A stretch of DNA of 64,000 nucleotides from PoT sp049331405 (GTDB lineage: Bacteria; Planctomycetota; Planctomycetia; Isosphaerales; Isosphaeraceae): the NCBI RefSeq assembly GCF_049331405.1, contig NZ_CP186274.1, positions 2,418,001 to 2,482,000 on the forward strand. The letters run 5' to 3'. Under the pieces are notes generated by a model that saw only the letters and a program-made list of their open reading frames with translations, had not been told where the DNA came from and ran no database searches. Below, piece after piece: positions 40,985-50,653 of the stretch (positions are counted from its first letter, which is position 1; each line of letters begins with the position of its first letter). The translations under genes were made by a program, and so were the position numbers.

Positions 40985-41009
40985 GCCCCGGTCGAGCGGC
41001 GACCGGGGC
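40985..41009. terminator. intrinsic terminator-like hairpin
   Basis: CCCCGGTCG-AGCGG-CGACCGGGG forms a perfect 9-bp stem, followed by CCTTCTCG, between the convergent dehydrogenase and cyclase genes. Confidence 0.7.
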
Positions 41010-41045
41010 CTTCTCGTTGGATGGCGTTGAAGTCAGTCATGCAAC

Positions 41046-41882
41046 TCAGGGCAGGATCGCGATGATGCGGGTCGGCCCGCCGCTCCCCCCTTTGATCTTC
41101 ATGGGCAGGGCGATCAGCGTGGCCCCCGAGGCGGGAACCTTCTCCAGGCTGGCGACGTTCTCCAGCCCATAAATCCCCGCGCCGTTCAGGACCTGGTGGG
41201 CGAGAAAGTCACGAGACGGCCCGTGATCGAGGCTCGCCGTATCGATCCCCACTCCCGAAACCTTGCGCTGCGAGGCCAGCCACTTCGCCGCCCCTTCCGA
41301 GATGCCGGGGAAATGAAGATGGGCCGTGTCGCCTGGGGTGGTGCTCCCCATGTATCTGGCCTTATCCGGCCAGAACTTGCCCCAGCCGGTGTGGACGAGG
41401 ACGATCGCCCCGTCGGGGATCTTGCCGTGGGACTTCTCCCAGGCGAGGAGGTCCGCTTGTTCCAAGAGATAGTCGCGATTCTTGGTGCAGGCTCCGCTCA
41501 CATCCACGACCACGGCCGGCCCGATCAGGCGGGAGATCGGGAGTTGGTCGGCCGTCTGCCGGTCCTTGCCGAAGTGGATGGGGGCGTCGAGGTGGGTGCC
41601 GCCGTGCTCGCTGGCCGCATACGTCGCCGAAGCGTACCAGTGCCCCTTCTCGTTGTCGCCCCAGTGCGACTTCTCCCAGCGGAAGGTCTTGTCGGTGGGC
41701 CAGTAGATCGTCTGCTCGTCGAAGGCATAGGTCAGGTCGACCGCCTTCGCCTGCAAGAGCCGGCTGGCGTGCCCATCCGCCAACCCGGAGGCTTCGGGCT
41801 GGGTCTGCGCCTGGGACGTGACGAGCTTCCCCACGATGAAGGCCGCTCCGATCATCGCGGCCACGCGTATCTCTCGACGCAT
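41046..41882 (-). CDS. secreted cyclase-family hydrolase (kynurenine formamidase-like)
   Basis: 278 residues from the ATG at 41882 with GGGAGGGCGATCG before it. A signal peptide (AAMIGAAFIVGKLVTSQAQ) precedes the domain. The family signature is clear: SEHGGTHLDAPIHFG, the HGGTHxDxPxHF metal-binding motif, followed by VVDVSGAC and GVGIDTASLDHG. The family hydrolyses cyclic or N-formyl substrates; export makes kynurenine metabolism unlikely, so the substrate is open. It is divergent from the SirB1-like gene. Confidence 0.88.
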   Translation of the reverse strand: MRREIRVAAMIGAAFIVGKLVTSQAQTQPEASGLADGHASRLLQAKAVDLTYAFDEQTIYWPTDKTFRWEKSHWGDNEKGHWYASATYAASEHGGTHLDAPIHFGKDRQTADQLPISRLIGPAVVVDVSGACTKNRDYLLEQADLLAWEKSHGKIPDGAIVLVHTGWGKFWPDKARYMGSTTPGDTAHLHFPGISEGAAKWLASQRKVSGVGIDTASLDHGPSRDFLAHQVLNGAGIYGLENVASLEKVPASGATLIALPMKIKGGSGGPTRIIAILP

Positions 41883-42079
41883 CGATCGCCCTCCCAACCC
41901 TTTGCGGATGTGTAGAACCGAAGACCAGGACACTCCTCGACGCTGAGGATAGGGCCGACGGAGCCGCGGCGGCAAGGGACCGGCGGTTCGCCATGCCGAG
42001 GTTGCCCGAAATCGCAACCCGGCATATCCTTGGGCCATCGACGCGAAACTGTGTCGGGCAGGCTGGGGGAGTAGGTTCC

Positions 42080-42916
42080 GTGCGATTGCCGTTCTCGACG
42101 AGCCCGGAGTTCCGCAAACTCCTCACCCGTGAGGAGCCGACCGACCTCATGCGGATCGCCCTTGAGATCGCGCAGGACGCGTACCCCCACCTCGACACCG
42201 AGGATTACCTCGGGAAAGTCGACGCCCTGACGACCCGGATCCGCGAGCGTTGCCCGGCCAATTCCAAGCCGCGAGGGGTGCTCGGCCAGATCAACTGGGT
42301 CCTCTTCGTCGAGGAAGGGTATCGAGGCAACGGCGAGGACTATTACGACCCGAGGAACAGCTACCTGAACGAGGTCCTCGACCGCAAACTCGGGATCCCC
42401 ATCTCATTGTCCGCGCTCTACTGGACGCTCGCCGGGCGCCTGGGGCTTGCGATGTCGGGGGTGAGCCTGCCGGCCCACTTCCTCCTGAAGGTGGGCGAGG
42501 ACGACTCGACCCTGTTCGTCGACCCCTATCACGGCGGGGCGATCCTCGATCAACGCGGTTGCGAGATGCGCGTCTCGGAGATCGTGGGCGAGCCCGTCCG
42601 CCTGACCGAGGCGCAGCTCGCCTCGTGCGACCATGCCACGGTCGCCGCGCGGATGCTCCGCAACCTCAAGGCGATCTACCTGCGGAACCAGGACTTCTTC
42701 CTGGCGCTCCCCGTGATGCGGCGGCTCGCCGCGCTCCGGGTCGACGACCACGAGGAGCAACGCGACCTGGGGCTCCTCTGCCTCCAACTCGAGCGGCCGG
42801 CCGAGGCGATCGTCCCGCTCCAGGCCTATCTGGACGCTTCGCCCAAGGCGGAAGACGTCGATCAGGTTCGCACGCTCTTGAGCGTCGCCAGGCGAGAAGT
42901 CGCAACCTGGAATTGA
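42080..42916 (+). CDS. SirB1-family transglutaminase-like protein with TPR tail
   Basis: 278 residues from a GTG at 42080 (GGAG ten bases upstream); an ATG at 41993 is possible but overlaps the divergent leader. The core reads NWVLFVEEGYRGNGEDYYDPRNSYLNEVLDRKLGIPISLSALY, GVSLPAHFLLKV and FVDPYHGGAILD, matching SirB1/UPF0162 (protein-folding-factor-like transglutaminase fold). The catalytic Cys typical of active transglutaminases is absent, while the His and Asp positions remain. The last ~80 residues form TPR-like helices. Function is unknown. Confidence 0.82.
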   Translation: MRLPFSTSPEFRKLLTREEPTDLMRIALEIAQDAYPHLDTEDYLGKVDALTTRIRERCPANSKPRGVLGQINWVLFVEEGYRGNGEDYYDPRNSYLNEVLDRKLGIPISLSALYWTLAGRLGLAMSGVSLPAHFLLKVGEDDSTLFVDPYHGGAILDQRGCEMRVSEIVGEPVRLTEAQLASCDHATVAARMLRNLKAIYLRNQDFFLALPVMRRLAALRVDDHEEQRDLGLLCLQLERPAEAIVPLQAYLDASPKAEDVDQVRTLLSVARREVATWN

Positions 42917-43217
42917 CGGCTCAGCCTCAATCACGTCTGATGCAGACCGAGCGGAAGATTCGAATGTGACCGAGGGGAATGGGCCTCCGGGAAAAATCCC
43001 GGTGCGAGCGATAAATTTCCTCAAGTCGCTCACGTGGGATGTCGAAACCTGAAGATGTGGCGTTCGCGAGCAATCGAGGAGCGCCCTCGGCAGTAGCTTC
43101 AAAAACCCCGAGAGAAAACCTGCACAGGTCCGGATGGATCTCGACCTGTCGCAACGTTTGGGGAGCCTGTAAGCGTCTGCAAGGTAAGATCGGTTAACAG
43201 GAGGAGGAACTGAAGAC
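42917..43217. other. intergenic, no gene seen
   Basis: About 300 bases between the SirB1-like gene and the thioredoxin lipoprotein gene. The last 25 bases hold a strong Shine-Dalgarno (AGGAGGAGGAAC). A minus-strand frame at 42927-43154 has no support. Confidence 0.45.
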
Positions 43218-45434
43218 ATGCCCACATTGCGATCGGCGACTTTGATCCTCATCCTCCCGGCGTTCTTCACCGGCTGCGCGACCACCGCGGGGGTCTCGCC
43301 CAACATCCGGACCGTGGCCTCCGTCGGGGACAAGACCCTGCCGGTCGTCACCGGAGAGCCGGGTTCCTCGGTCAGAACCGAGGTCGCCACCCCCGATCGC
43401 CCCCGACGCAACCAGAGTCGGATCTCGGGACGCGTGGTCGATGACCAGGGCGAGCCGATGGCGAACGTCAAGGTCCGCGTGGCCGTCGACAACTCCGCGG
43501 CCGGCAAGCTGATCAGCACCAAGACCGACGCGACCGGCGGATTCACGCTCCAGAACGTGAAGGCCGGCAAGAGCTATACGATCATCGCCGAGGACGATAC
43601 CGAAGGCCTCGTCGGTCGCGCCGAGGCCGAGGCGTCTGACACCGACGTCCGCATCAACCTCTTCGCCGCCGGTTCCAAGAAGGTGGCCAAGAAGTCCGGC
43701 GTCAGCCCGATCTCGGATCGCGAGCCGCTCGAGGACGAGGAAGAGCCCGCCGCCCCGGTTCGTACCAAGAAGTCGAAGATCAACCTCGAAGACATCGACG
43801 CCCCCCCCGCCGTCGAAGCGGAGGCCCTGAACGACGATCCGGCCGAGAAGCCCCGCAACTCGATGGCCCGAACCAACGATCAGGCCGTGAGCCGGACGAC
43901 CGCCCGCTGGCGAGCCGCGCCCGCCAAGGGCTCGGGCACAACGAAGCCCGAAGCCAACGCGGGGGAGGAGGAACCAACCGGCGACGTGAACGAGGAGCCG
44001 TCGGGGGAGGCTCCGGAAAAATCGGCGTCGAGCCAGGACGAGCCGCTCGATGACGACGGGGTCGACCCGCTCCCACCCGCCCGGGAGCCTAAAAAATCTC
44101 GCGGAGGGTCGAGCCCACCCGACGAGGGTGAGCCGCAGGCCTCGGCCGTCGAGAAGGCGGCACCAGTCGCCGCGGTCGAACCGAGCCCCGCTCAAGAACC
44201 AGCCCCCGGCAACACCGGGGGCCAACTCGTTTCCGCTCCCCCCGAAGAAATGCCACTTCCGCCGGCCGAGGGGACCCCGGAAACCCCGGTCGCCGACTCG
44301 GGGCTCCTGCCGAACGTCCAGGAGGCGCTCCCCTCCGCGGTTGTCGCTGCGCCCGCCTTGACCGAGGCCCAACCGCTGCCCGAGGTGAACGGCAAGGCGA
44401 AGCCGCTCGTCATCAACCCGGCCGGTTCATCCATCGATGACCTCGAGAAGCTGGTCGAAGCCGCCCCGGCGGCGCCCGCTCCCGACGCCCCGGCAGGGGA
44501 TGCGCAGGCTCCCGCGGTGGCATCGGCGGCTCCCGCTCCAGCGGAGGCGGACCCATTCGAGACCGCCCAGCCCGCCGAGGGGGATTCCCAGTTCGCGCCC
44601 GCCGCCGCAGCCGAGGCTGTCGCCGATTCCGGAGCCGCAGCCGACGCGATGAAGGAGAGCCCGACCGACGCGCTGAAAGACGCCGAGGATCCGGCGGCCA
44701 AGCCTCGCAAGCGTGCAACCTGGGGGCAGATCACCGCCTCGGCCCCGAAACCCAAGCCCACCAGCGGCACCATGACCCTGGTCAGTTCCGGCGAGGGACG
44801 ACCGCGTCTCTCCACGCTGCCGACCTATGGCGGCCGGTCGATCAATCAGTTGCGGTCGACGGCCCCGGCCCAGCCGCAAACCCAGGCAGCGGCCTCCGCC
44901 CCGGCCCAGACCGAGGCCCAGCCAACGGCCACGACCGACGCCCGCACCTACTGCGACTGGGATCCCAAGCAGCGCAGGCTGAAAGACTTCCGCCTCCCCA
45001 ACCTGGAGGGCAGGCTCGTTCGTTTCCAGGATATCGACACGGACCTCGTCCTGCTCGACTTCTGGGGGACCTGGTGCAAGCCCTGCATCCGCACGGTGCC
45101 CAAGCTCGTCGAGATCCAGACCAAACTCGGCGGGAAGCGCCTGACGGTGGTCGGGATCGCCTGCGAGCAAGGTGCACCGCAGGATCAGGTGCAGAAGGTG
45201 GCCAAGGAGGCGAAGCGGCTCGGGATCAACTACCCGATCCTGATGAGCGGCCTGGACGGCCCTTGCCCCTTGCAGGAGGCTTTGGACATCACCGCGCTGC
45301 CCACCCTGATCGTCGTCGACCGCCAGGGGCGGATCGTCTGGCGTGACCAGGGGGCCACGCCGAACACCCTCACCCGGCTCACTCGCTTCCTCTCCCCCGA
45401 GATCCAGGCCAGCAACGCCATCCGCCGTTATTGA
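43218..45434 (+). CDS. lipoprotein with carboxypeptidase-regulatory domain, long disordered linker and thioredoxin domain
   Basis: 738 residues. The signal peptide carries a lipobox (LPAFFTGC, Cys19). Residues ~70-145 form a carboxypeptidase-regulatory-like beta domain (SGRVVDDQGEPMANVKVRV, TDATGGFTLQNVKAGKSYTI). Residues ~150-570 are low-complexity, rich in Ala, Pro, Glu and Ser. The C-terminal ~160 residues form a TlpA/thioredoxin domain with WCKPC (C620, C623), VLLDFWGTWC and a cis-Pro at TALPTLIVVD. It is probably an outer-membrane- or periplasm-tethered disulfide oxidoreductase with a long flexible spacer. AGGAGGAGGAAC precedes the ATG. It overlaps the convergent GT39 gene by 7 bases. 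Confidence 0.88.
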   Translation: MPTLRSATLILILPAFFTGCATTAGVSPNIRTVASVGDKTLPVVTGEPGSSVRTEVATPDRPRRNQSRISGRVVDDQGEPMANVKVRVAVDNSAAGKLISTKTDATGGFTLQNVKAGKSYTIIAEDDTEGLVGRAEAEASDTDVRINLFAAGSKKVAKKSGVSPISDREPLEDEEEPAAPVRTKKSKINLEDIDAPPAVEAEALNDDPAEKPRNSMARTNDQAVSRTTARWRAAPAKGSGTTKPEANAGEEEPTGDVNEEPSGEAPEKSASSQDEPLDDDGVDPLPPAREPKKSRGGSSPPDEGEPQASAVEKAAPVAAVEPSPAQEPAPGNTGGQLVSAPPEEMPLPPAEGTPETPVADSGLLPNVQEALPSAVVAAPALTEAQPLPEVNGKAKPLVINPAGSSIDDLEKLVEAAPAAPAPDAPAGDAQAPAVASAAPAPAEADPFETAQPAEGDSQFAPAAAAEAVADSGAAADAMKESPTDALKDAEDPAAKPRKRATWGQITASAPKPKPTSGTMTLVSSGEGRPRLSTLPTYGGRSINQLRSTAPAQPQTQAAASAPAQTEAQPTATTDARTYCDWDPKQRRLKDFRLPNLEGRLVRFQDIDTDLVLLDFWGTWCKPCIRTVPKLVEIQTKLGGKRLTVVGIACEQGAPQDQVQKVAKEAKRLGINYPILMSGLDGPCPLQEALDITALPTLIVVDRQGRIVWRDQGATPNTLTRLTRFLSPEIQASNAIRRY

Positions 45435-47140
45435 GCGGACGGCGGGAGTTGCCTGGCGATTGCCTCGGCCTCGGCATAAGGGAAGACCCAGACGAGCGGC
45501 ACGCCCAGCTTCTTGACGACGTATGCCGGATTTCCCTTCTCGACCAGGGCCCGGTCGATCGGCCTGAAGGCTCCCGGGCGATTCTGGAGCACGTACCAGG
45601 CCCACCTCGCCCCGGCCCGAGGCCGGACCTCGAAACGCATCTTGCCATGGGCCTGGAGATAGAACCACGAGGTCGGGTTGGTCGCGAACATGACCTGCTG
45701 ATCCCGGGTCGTGTGCTGGTTGAGCCAGGCCAGGGCGTCGTCGGACAGGCTATCCCAGAAATAGGTCGGCTCCATCCCGAGCGCCGCGGCTCCCGGCAAA
45801 CCGCCCACGATCGGGCTGAAGTAGGAGAGCGGCACGGGCATCATCAGGGCAAGCCCAACAGCCCCCTCGACGGCCGCCCCTCCGATCAGCCATCGCCCCA
45901 CCTTGCGAGAGCGATCCAGCAGGGACGCCGCGCCAAGCCCCGCCATCAGCGCGAGGAGGCCGAAGGCCGGCAGCATCTGGCGGACGCCGTCATGTCCCGG
46001 CGTGTGCGGCATCGCGCGGAGGAGCAGCAGGAACGCCCAGTGGCCCAGGATGAGGATCCCGATCGGCTCCGCCTTCCACTTCCGGAAGACGCGGACCACC
46101 CCGGTCAGCGCCAGGGCGAGGAAGCCGACCGGCGTGACGAGGACCGTCCAGGCCAGCGTGTTGTACCAGGGGAGCGACTGATTCGGGGTCTGGTAGATCT
46201 GGCCGAGGAAGAGGACGGGGATCGGGATCGTCTTGCCTCGCGTCAGGTTCGAGACAAAGAAACGCCGGACGCCGTCGATCGGGTCGTTCCACCAACAAGG
46301 GTTGAAGGCATAGAGGACCCCGACGGCAACGACCCCGCCGACGAGCAGCGTCAGGAACCCGCGACGACTCCGCTCGATGAGGGTCCAGACGATCATCGGC
46401 AAGGGCAGGAACCAGCCCGTCAGCTTGGTATCCGCCGCCCAGCCGGCCAGGATCCCGAAGGCGATGACCCAGAGCCACCTCGGGTTCCGTCGCGTGTCGT
46501 CGACCTTGCGATCGACGGCCTGGGCGAATGCGATCAGGCCGAGCAGCCAGAGGCTGGAGAGCAGGCCATCGAGCGTGGCGTAATGGCCGTTGGCGAAGAG
46601 GTTCGGCTGCACGATCCACGCGATCGCGGCGAGCGCCCCCGCCCAGGCTCCCCAGCGCCTCGATACGAAAACGAAAAGTGCCCCGGCCGTCAGGCTGAAG
46701 AAGAACATCGGGCCGAGCCGTGCCCTTGGCAAGGTCGCGAACTTCGGGGCGATGGTGTCGCCGAGCAGCCCGACGATCGCATAGAAGGGGGGATGCCCGT
46801 GAGGTTCCTCGCGCGCGAACGGCCAGAACCACCTGATGACGTCGGCCGAGAACAGCTTCTCCCGGGTGTCGATATCCTCCCGGCGCGGGGGGAGCTGGCC
46901 ATCCTGCTGGACGAGCTCGACCTCGGGCGATGGGGGATACCAGGCGCTGGCGAACCCCGGTGGGTTGGCCAGCGCCTCGAACCACATGCGGATCCGGGCC
47001 TCTCGGCCGAGGGTGAAGCCCTCGTCCCAGACGATCGCCAGGAATGGCTCCGTCGCCATCATCCCGAGGAACGTGGCGGCGACGACCACCAGGCCCCAGA
47101 CGCGGAGCACCCAACGACTCGGTTCGGAAGCGGCTGTCAC
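45428..47140 (-). CDS. GT39-like integral-membrane glycosyltransferase
   Basis: 570 residues with about ten hydrophobic helices. The N-terminal acidic motif IVWDEGFTLGREARI after the first helix is the DE motif of PMT/ArnT-like enzymes, which use polyprenyl-phosphate sugars. Further family-like stretches are HGHPPFYAIVGLLGD and NLFANGHYATLDGLLSSLW. The soluble C-terminal ~100 residues face outside. It probably glycosylates lipid or protein at the outer face of the inner membrane; the acceptor is unknown. The 3' ends of this gene and the thioredoxin lipoprotein gene overlap. Confidence 0.8.
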   Translation of the reverse strand: MTAASEPSRWVLRVWGLVVVAATFLGMMATEPFLAIVWDEGFTLGREARIRMWFEALANPPGFASAWYPPSPEVELVQQDGQLPPRREDIDTREKLFSADVIRWFWPFAREEPHGHPPFYAIVGLLGDTIAPKFATLPRARLGPMFFFSLTAGALFVFVSRRWGAWAGALAAIAWIVQPNLFANGHYATLDGLLSSLWLLGLIAFAQAVDRKVDDTRRNPRWLWVIAFGILAGWAADTKLTGWFLPLPMIVWTLIERSRRGFLTLLVGGVVAVGVLYAFNPCWWNDPIDGVRRFFVSNLTRGKTIPIPVLFLGQIYQTPNQSLPWYNTLAWTVLVTPVGFLALALTGVVRVFRKWKAEPIGILILGHWAFLLLLRAMPHTPGHDGVRQMLPAFGLLALMAGLGAASLLDRSRKVGRWLIGGAAVEGAVGLALMMPVPLSYFSPIVGGLPGAAALGMEPTYFWDSLSDDALAWLNQHTTRDQQVMFATNPTSWFYLQAHGKMRFEVRPRAGARWAWYVLQNRPGAFRPIDRALVEKGNPAYVVKKLGVPLVWVFPYAEAEAIARQLPPSAQ

Positions 47141-47260
47141 GACGCCCTCGTCAATGGTTGTAGCCGTGGTGGGAAATCGAGAGGTCTATAAACAGGCCGA
47201 ACGTGGGTTCCCTTCCGGGAGCGCCACGTTCGACTCGATTGGACTCGTGATGTCGCCCGG

Positions 47261-47851
47261 TCAGGCGGAGACGGCTTCGAGCGAGTTTCCGACTGTCGAC
47301 CACTCGGGGTCGACGGAACGGATCAGGGCGTTCTCATTGCAATTCGGGAAGAGCGGACACCGCACGCACTCGTTCCAGATCTTGTGCGGCAGGTCGGCCT
47401 TCTCGATGCGATGATACCCACACTTCTCGAAGAACTCGGCCACATACGTCAGCGTGAAGACCGACGGGATCTCGAGCGCCTGGGCTGCGTCCCAGCAGGC
47501 GTCGACCAGCATCCTTCCCACTCCGCGGCCCTGGGCCTCCTTGGAGACGGCCAGGCACTTCAGCTCGGCGAGGTCTTCCCAGAACACATGAAGGGCGGCA
47601 CATCCGATGATCCTTCCGTCGTCTTCGGTGACGACGAGGAACTCGCGGATGGATTCGTAGAGCTCACCCAAAGACCTTCGGATCATCAACTTTTGATCCG
47701 CGAAGGTCCGGATCAGTTCCTGGATGGCGTTGACGTCGCCGACGCGAGCGGGGCGTATGTCCAATCGAGGGATCCCCCAAACCCCGGCTTTGAACCCGGG
47801 TGTTCTTGCCAGTGCCCAAATTTTTCGAATGCGCAGGCCTCTCTGCGGCAT
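47261..47851 (-). CDS. GNAT N-acetyltransferase, ArgA-like
   Basis: 196 residues from the ATG at 47851; the domain starts at LDIRPARVGDVNAIQELI, so a TTG at 47764 is an alternative that would remove a 29-residue basic leader. The acetyl-CoA-binding motif reads CLAVSKEAQGRGVGRMLV, followed by LTYVAEFFEKCGYHRI. The DLPHKIWNECVRCPLFPNCNE tail with its Cys cluster is typical of the short ArgA-type N-acetylglutamate synthase. It probably acetylates glutamate for arginine synthesis, but no arg genes are adjacent. Confidence 0.85.
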   Translation of the reverse strand: MPQRGLRIRKIWALARTPGFKAGVWGIPRLDIRPARVGDVNAIQELIRTFADQKLMIRRSLGELYESIREFLVVTEDDGRIIGCAALHVFWEDLAELKCLAVSKEAQGRGVGRMLVDACWDAAQALEIPSVFTLTYVAEFFEKCGYHRIEKADLPHKIWNECVRCPLFPNCNENALIRSVDPEWSTVGNSLEAVSA

Positions 47852-47989
47852 CCGTGGGCGAACGGATTATTGTATGACAGCCAACCCCTGAATCAAGGGA
47901 ATTACGACTTGAGGCGAACGAATTCGGGATGCGTGTCGACGCACCCCGTCTCGCCCGAGAAATCAGACGCCTTCAAACCTCGCGTCGGC

Positions 47990-48640
47990 TCAGGCCGACG
48001 CGGCCGAAATCTGCGTCGGGGGGGGCGTCGCACCCGGCGCGGACTTCTGCAAGCTCTCCCGGTATGGCAGGACGCGTTCGACGTAGAACGACTCCATGTG
48101 CCGGTAGTCGGGGCCCTTCGAGACCTTCACCAGGCCGAAGGTCCTGGAGATCTCATCGGCCGATTGCTCGAGCGACCATCCGCAATACTTCGTCCTGTAC
48201 GCCATCTGGACCATCGACGTGCGATTGATCCCGTGGTGGCAGTGGAAGTAGAGCGGGTAATTCTTCGGATCCGCGAGCAGGGCCGCCGCCTCGTCGAGGT
48301 GGTCGGAGATCACGTTCCAATCGCCGGTGCCGCGCTCGTCGACGATGGGGATGTGGACCCAGCGGTATCCGAGTTCCTTGGCCATCCCCTTCTCTTGAGC
48401 CACCAGGGGGTGGTTCGGCGGATGGGCGAGGGCGACGACCGTCTTGATCTTGTAGTTGTGGACGACCCGTCGCATCGGCCAGACGTGGAGCCAGGCGCCC
48501 CGGTAAAGCTTTCCGGGCTCGACCTCGGCGAATTTGTCGGCGAAGACGTAGTCGTGGCCATGCCGCCAGAGCTGTTCGCCCGCCAGGACGCCGAGACCGG
48601 TCACCAATCCCCTGCGGATCCAGACGCGTCGCGTGCTCAT
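47990..48640 (-). CDS. dual-specificity/tyrosine phosphatase-like protein
   Basis: 216 residues. The signature FHCHHGINRTS holds the nucleophile Cys134 and Arg140 of the HCX5R(S/T) loop; Asp101 or Asp107 (DERGTGDW) could be the general acid. The N-terminal ~25 residues (RRGLVTGLGVLAGEQLW) look like a twin-Arg-containing leader or membrane anchor, so it may act at or outside the membrane. LYRGAWLHVWPMRRVVHNY matches the dual-specificity family start. The substrate may be a phosphoprotein or phosphoinositol. Confidence 0.85.
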   Translation of the reverse strand: MSTRRVWIRRGLVTGLGVLAGEQLWRHGHDYVFADKFAEVEPGKLYRGAWLHVWPMRRVVHNYKIKTVVALAHPPNHPLVAQEKGMAKELGYRWVHIPIVDERGTGDWNVISDHLDEAAALLADPKNYPLYFHCHHGINRTSMVQMAYRTKYCGWSLEQSADEISRTFGLVKVSKGPDYRHMESFYVERVLPYRESLQKSAPGATPPPTQISAASA

Positions 48641-48893
48641 TTGAGATTAAAACTCCGAGACTACGGGGCGAATCCCTGCCCGAATCCGGGGCGCGGGATG
48701 GTAGCAGAGGGTCGGAAATGCAGCAAGACCGACCATTTGCAACGCCCAGTACCGGTAACGGAAGATCGACCGAAACCGGGCTCCGAGTTGAATTCGGAGG
48801 CGAGGCTTCTTGAAAGTTTGCTGTCGCAGGATGTCAGCAGGGCGTATAAGATTGCCGCCAACCCTCGGCGACGAGGCCTGGCACCATTGAGGA

Positions 48894-50498
48894 ATGTCAA
48901 GGATGACACCACGTTACGCCCTTTTCCTGCTGATCCTGATCTCGACGCTCCTCCGCCTCCTCTGGGCCGGCGCCGTCGGCCTCGGCAATGACGAGGCGTA
49001 CCACTACCTCTTCACCCAGCACCCCGACTGGAGCTACTTCGACCACCCGCCCCTCCTGGCGTTGGTCGAGCGCCTGGGGATCCTGCTGGCAGGGGGTGAG
49101 GCCACCGCGTTCAGCGTCAGGCTCGGCTTCATCGCCCTCTTCGCCGGCTCGACCTGGCTGATGGCCCGGCTCTCGACCCAGCTCTACGGCGAGCCAGCCG
49201 GCTTCTTCGCCGCCCTCGCCTTGAACCTGACCGCCTACCACAGCGTCGCCGCGGGGACGTTCGCCCTCCCCGATGGGCCGCTCCTCTTCTTCTGGCTCCT
49301 CACCCTCGATCGCCTGATCGCAGCGATGGAGACGCCCGAGCGCCTCGGTCCCTGGATGTTGGTGGGCCTGGCGTGGGGCGGGGCCTTGCTCAGCAAATAT
49401 CACGCGGTCTTCCTGCCGATCGCGACCTTCCTCTATTTCCTCAACGAACCCTCAGCCAGGATGTTCCTGAAGCGGCCTGGGCCTTATGTCGCCGTCCTGA
49501 TTGGCTCTTTACTCTTCGCGCCGGTCATCTTCTGGAATGCCCAGCACGACTGGGTCTCGTTCGTCTTCCAGGGAGGTAGGGCGGTCGGGGAGTTGCGGTT
49601 CCGGCCGGACATCCTCGCCGGCGCGGTCCTGGGGCAGATGCTCTACCTCTTCCCCTGGATCTGGCTCTCGCTGGTCGTGATCCTCGTCCAGATCGCTCGC
49701 GGACTCTTCCGCCGAGATGAGGGGGTGGCGATCGAAAGGTTCCTGGTCCTCCAGTCGCTCGTGCCCCTGGCGACATTCATGGTCGTCGCCTGCACCCGCG
49801 CGGTGCTGCCGCACTGGACGCTCGTCGGGTTCCTACCTCTCTTCCCGATGCTCGGGCGAGCCTGGGCCGCCAAGCCGCTGGGATTCTCGAAACGGCTCCG
49901 CTTCCTCTCCTTCCTCATGCCGGCGATCGCCGCCGTCGTCTGGGTCCAGTGTGTGACGGGGATTCTGCAGCAAGGGGGGAGCGGGACGCTCGGCCTGCTC
50001 AAGGTCTCGCGAGACCCGACCCTTGATCTCTACGGCTGGGACGTCGTCGGACGCGAGCTGCGTTCCCGAGGGTTGCTCGACCGGCCTGACACCTTCGTCT
50101 TCACGAGCTCGTGGTATTACAGCGGACACGTCGGGCACGCGATCCGGCACTCGAAGACGCCCGTCCTCTGCTACAACTCGTGGAATGCCAGGAGTTTCCG
50201 CTTCTGGAGTCGGCCCGACGAATGGCTGGGGAAGGAGGGGATCCTGGTCTCGCTCAACAATCATTCGGCCGAACCGCACTGCTATGACCGCTATTTCGAG
50301 CGTATTGAACTCATCGGTGAATTCGCCGTGGAGCGAGCAGGGGCCCCTGTGCGGAAGGTTCGGCTCTATCGCTGCGGACGCCAGATCAAGGCTTTCCCGT
50401 TCGATGGGTTCGAGAAGACCGACCCCGATCGGAAAATTGCAAAATCGATCGGGAAAGCGAAGCCAGCGGTGATGACAACGGATAGTCGCACTCGGTAA
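48894..50498 (+). CDS. GT39/ArnT-like dolichyl-phosphate-mannose-type glycosyltransferase
   Basis: 534 residues (a start at codon 4, 48903, is also plausible). Around ten membrane helices are present. The first loop reads GNDEAYHYLFTQHPDWSYFDHPPL, the DE...DHPP motif of the PMT/ArnT family, and AGTFALPDGPLLFFWLLTL follows. It transfers a sugar from a polyprenyl phosphate to lipid or protein on the outer face of the membrane. A soluble C-terminus of ~140 residues follows the last helix. It is one of two GT39-type enzymes within 5 kb. Confidence 0.88.
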   Translation: MSRMTPRYALFLLILISTLLRLLWAGAVGLGNDEAYHYLFTQHPDWSYFDHPPLLALVERLGILLAGGEATAFSVRLGFIALFAGSTWLMARLSTQLYGEPAGFFAALALNLTAYHSVAAGTFALPDGPLLFFWLLTLDRLIAAMETPERLGPWMLVGLAWGGALLSKYHAVFLPIATFLYFLNEPSARMFLKRPGPYVAVLIGSLLFAPVIFWNAQHDWVSFVFQGGRAVGELRFRPDILAGAVLGQMLYLFPWIWLSLVVILVQIARGLFRRDEGVAIERFLVLQSLVPLATFMVVACTRAVLPHWTLVGFLPLFPMLGRAWAAKPLGFSKRLRFLSFLMPAIAAVVWVQCVTGILQQGGSGTLGLLKVSRDPTLDLYGWDVVGRELRSRGLLDRPDTFVFTSSWYYSGHVGHAIRHSKTPVLCYNSWNARSFRFWSRPDEWLGKEGILVSLNNHSAEPHCYDRYFERIELIGEFAVERAGAPVRKVRLYRCGRQIKAFPFDGFEKTDPDRKIAKSIGKAKPAVMTTDSRTR

Positions 50499-50653
50499 CT
50501 TTGCCCTTCCCCCTACAATTCACACAATGGGCGCATGCACGGTGGCGAGCGTCGCGATAGCGGTCCGACAGTGTGCCCGCCTCGAATCGAGGTAGGCCTT
50601 TTAGAGGTGGATCGTTCCAAGGTCGAATCGGGCAGGGTCTGGGGAGGAGAGGG

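Noticed and set aside
42927..43154. 75-codon minus-strand frame between the SirB1-like and thioredoxin lipoprotein genes
   Set aside because: No motif, no start signal, and it lies opposite the leader of the thioredoxin gene.
43940..44900. Possible tandem DNA repeat inside the thioredoxin lipoprotein gene
   Set aside because: The GC-rich, Ala/Pro/Glu-coding linker is low-complexity but I found no exact repeat unit.
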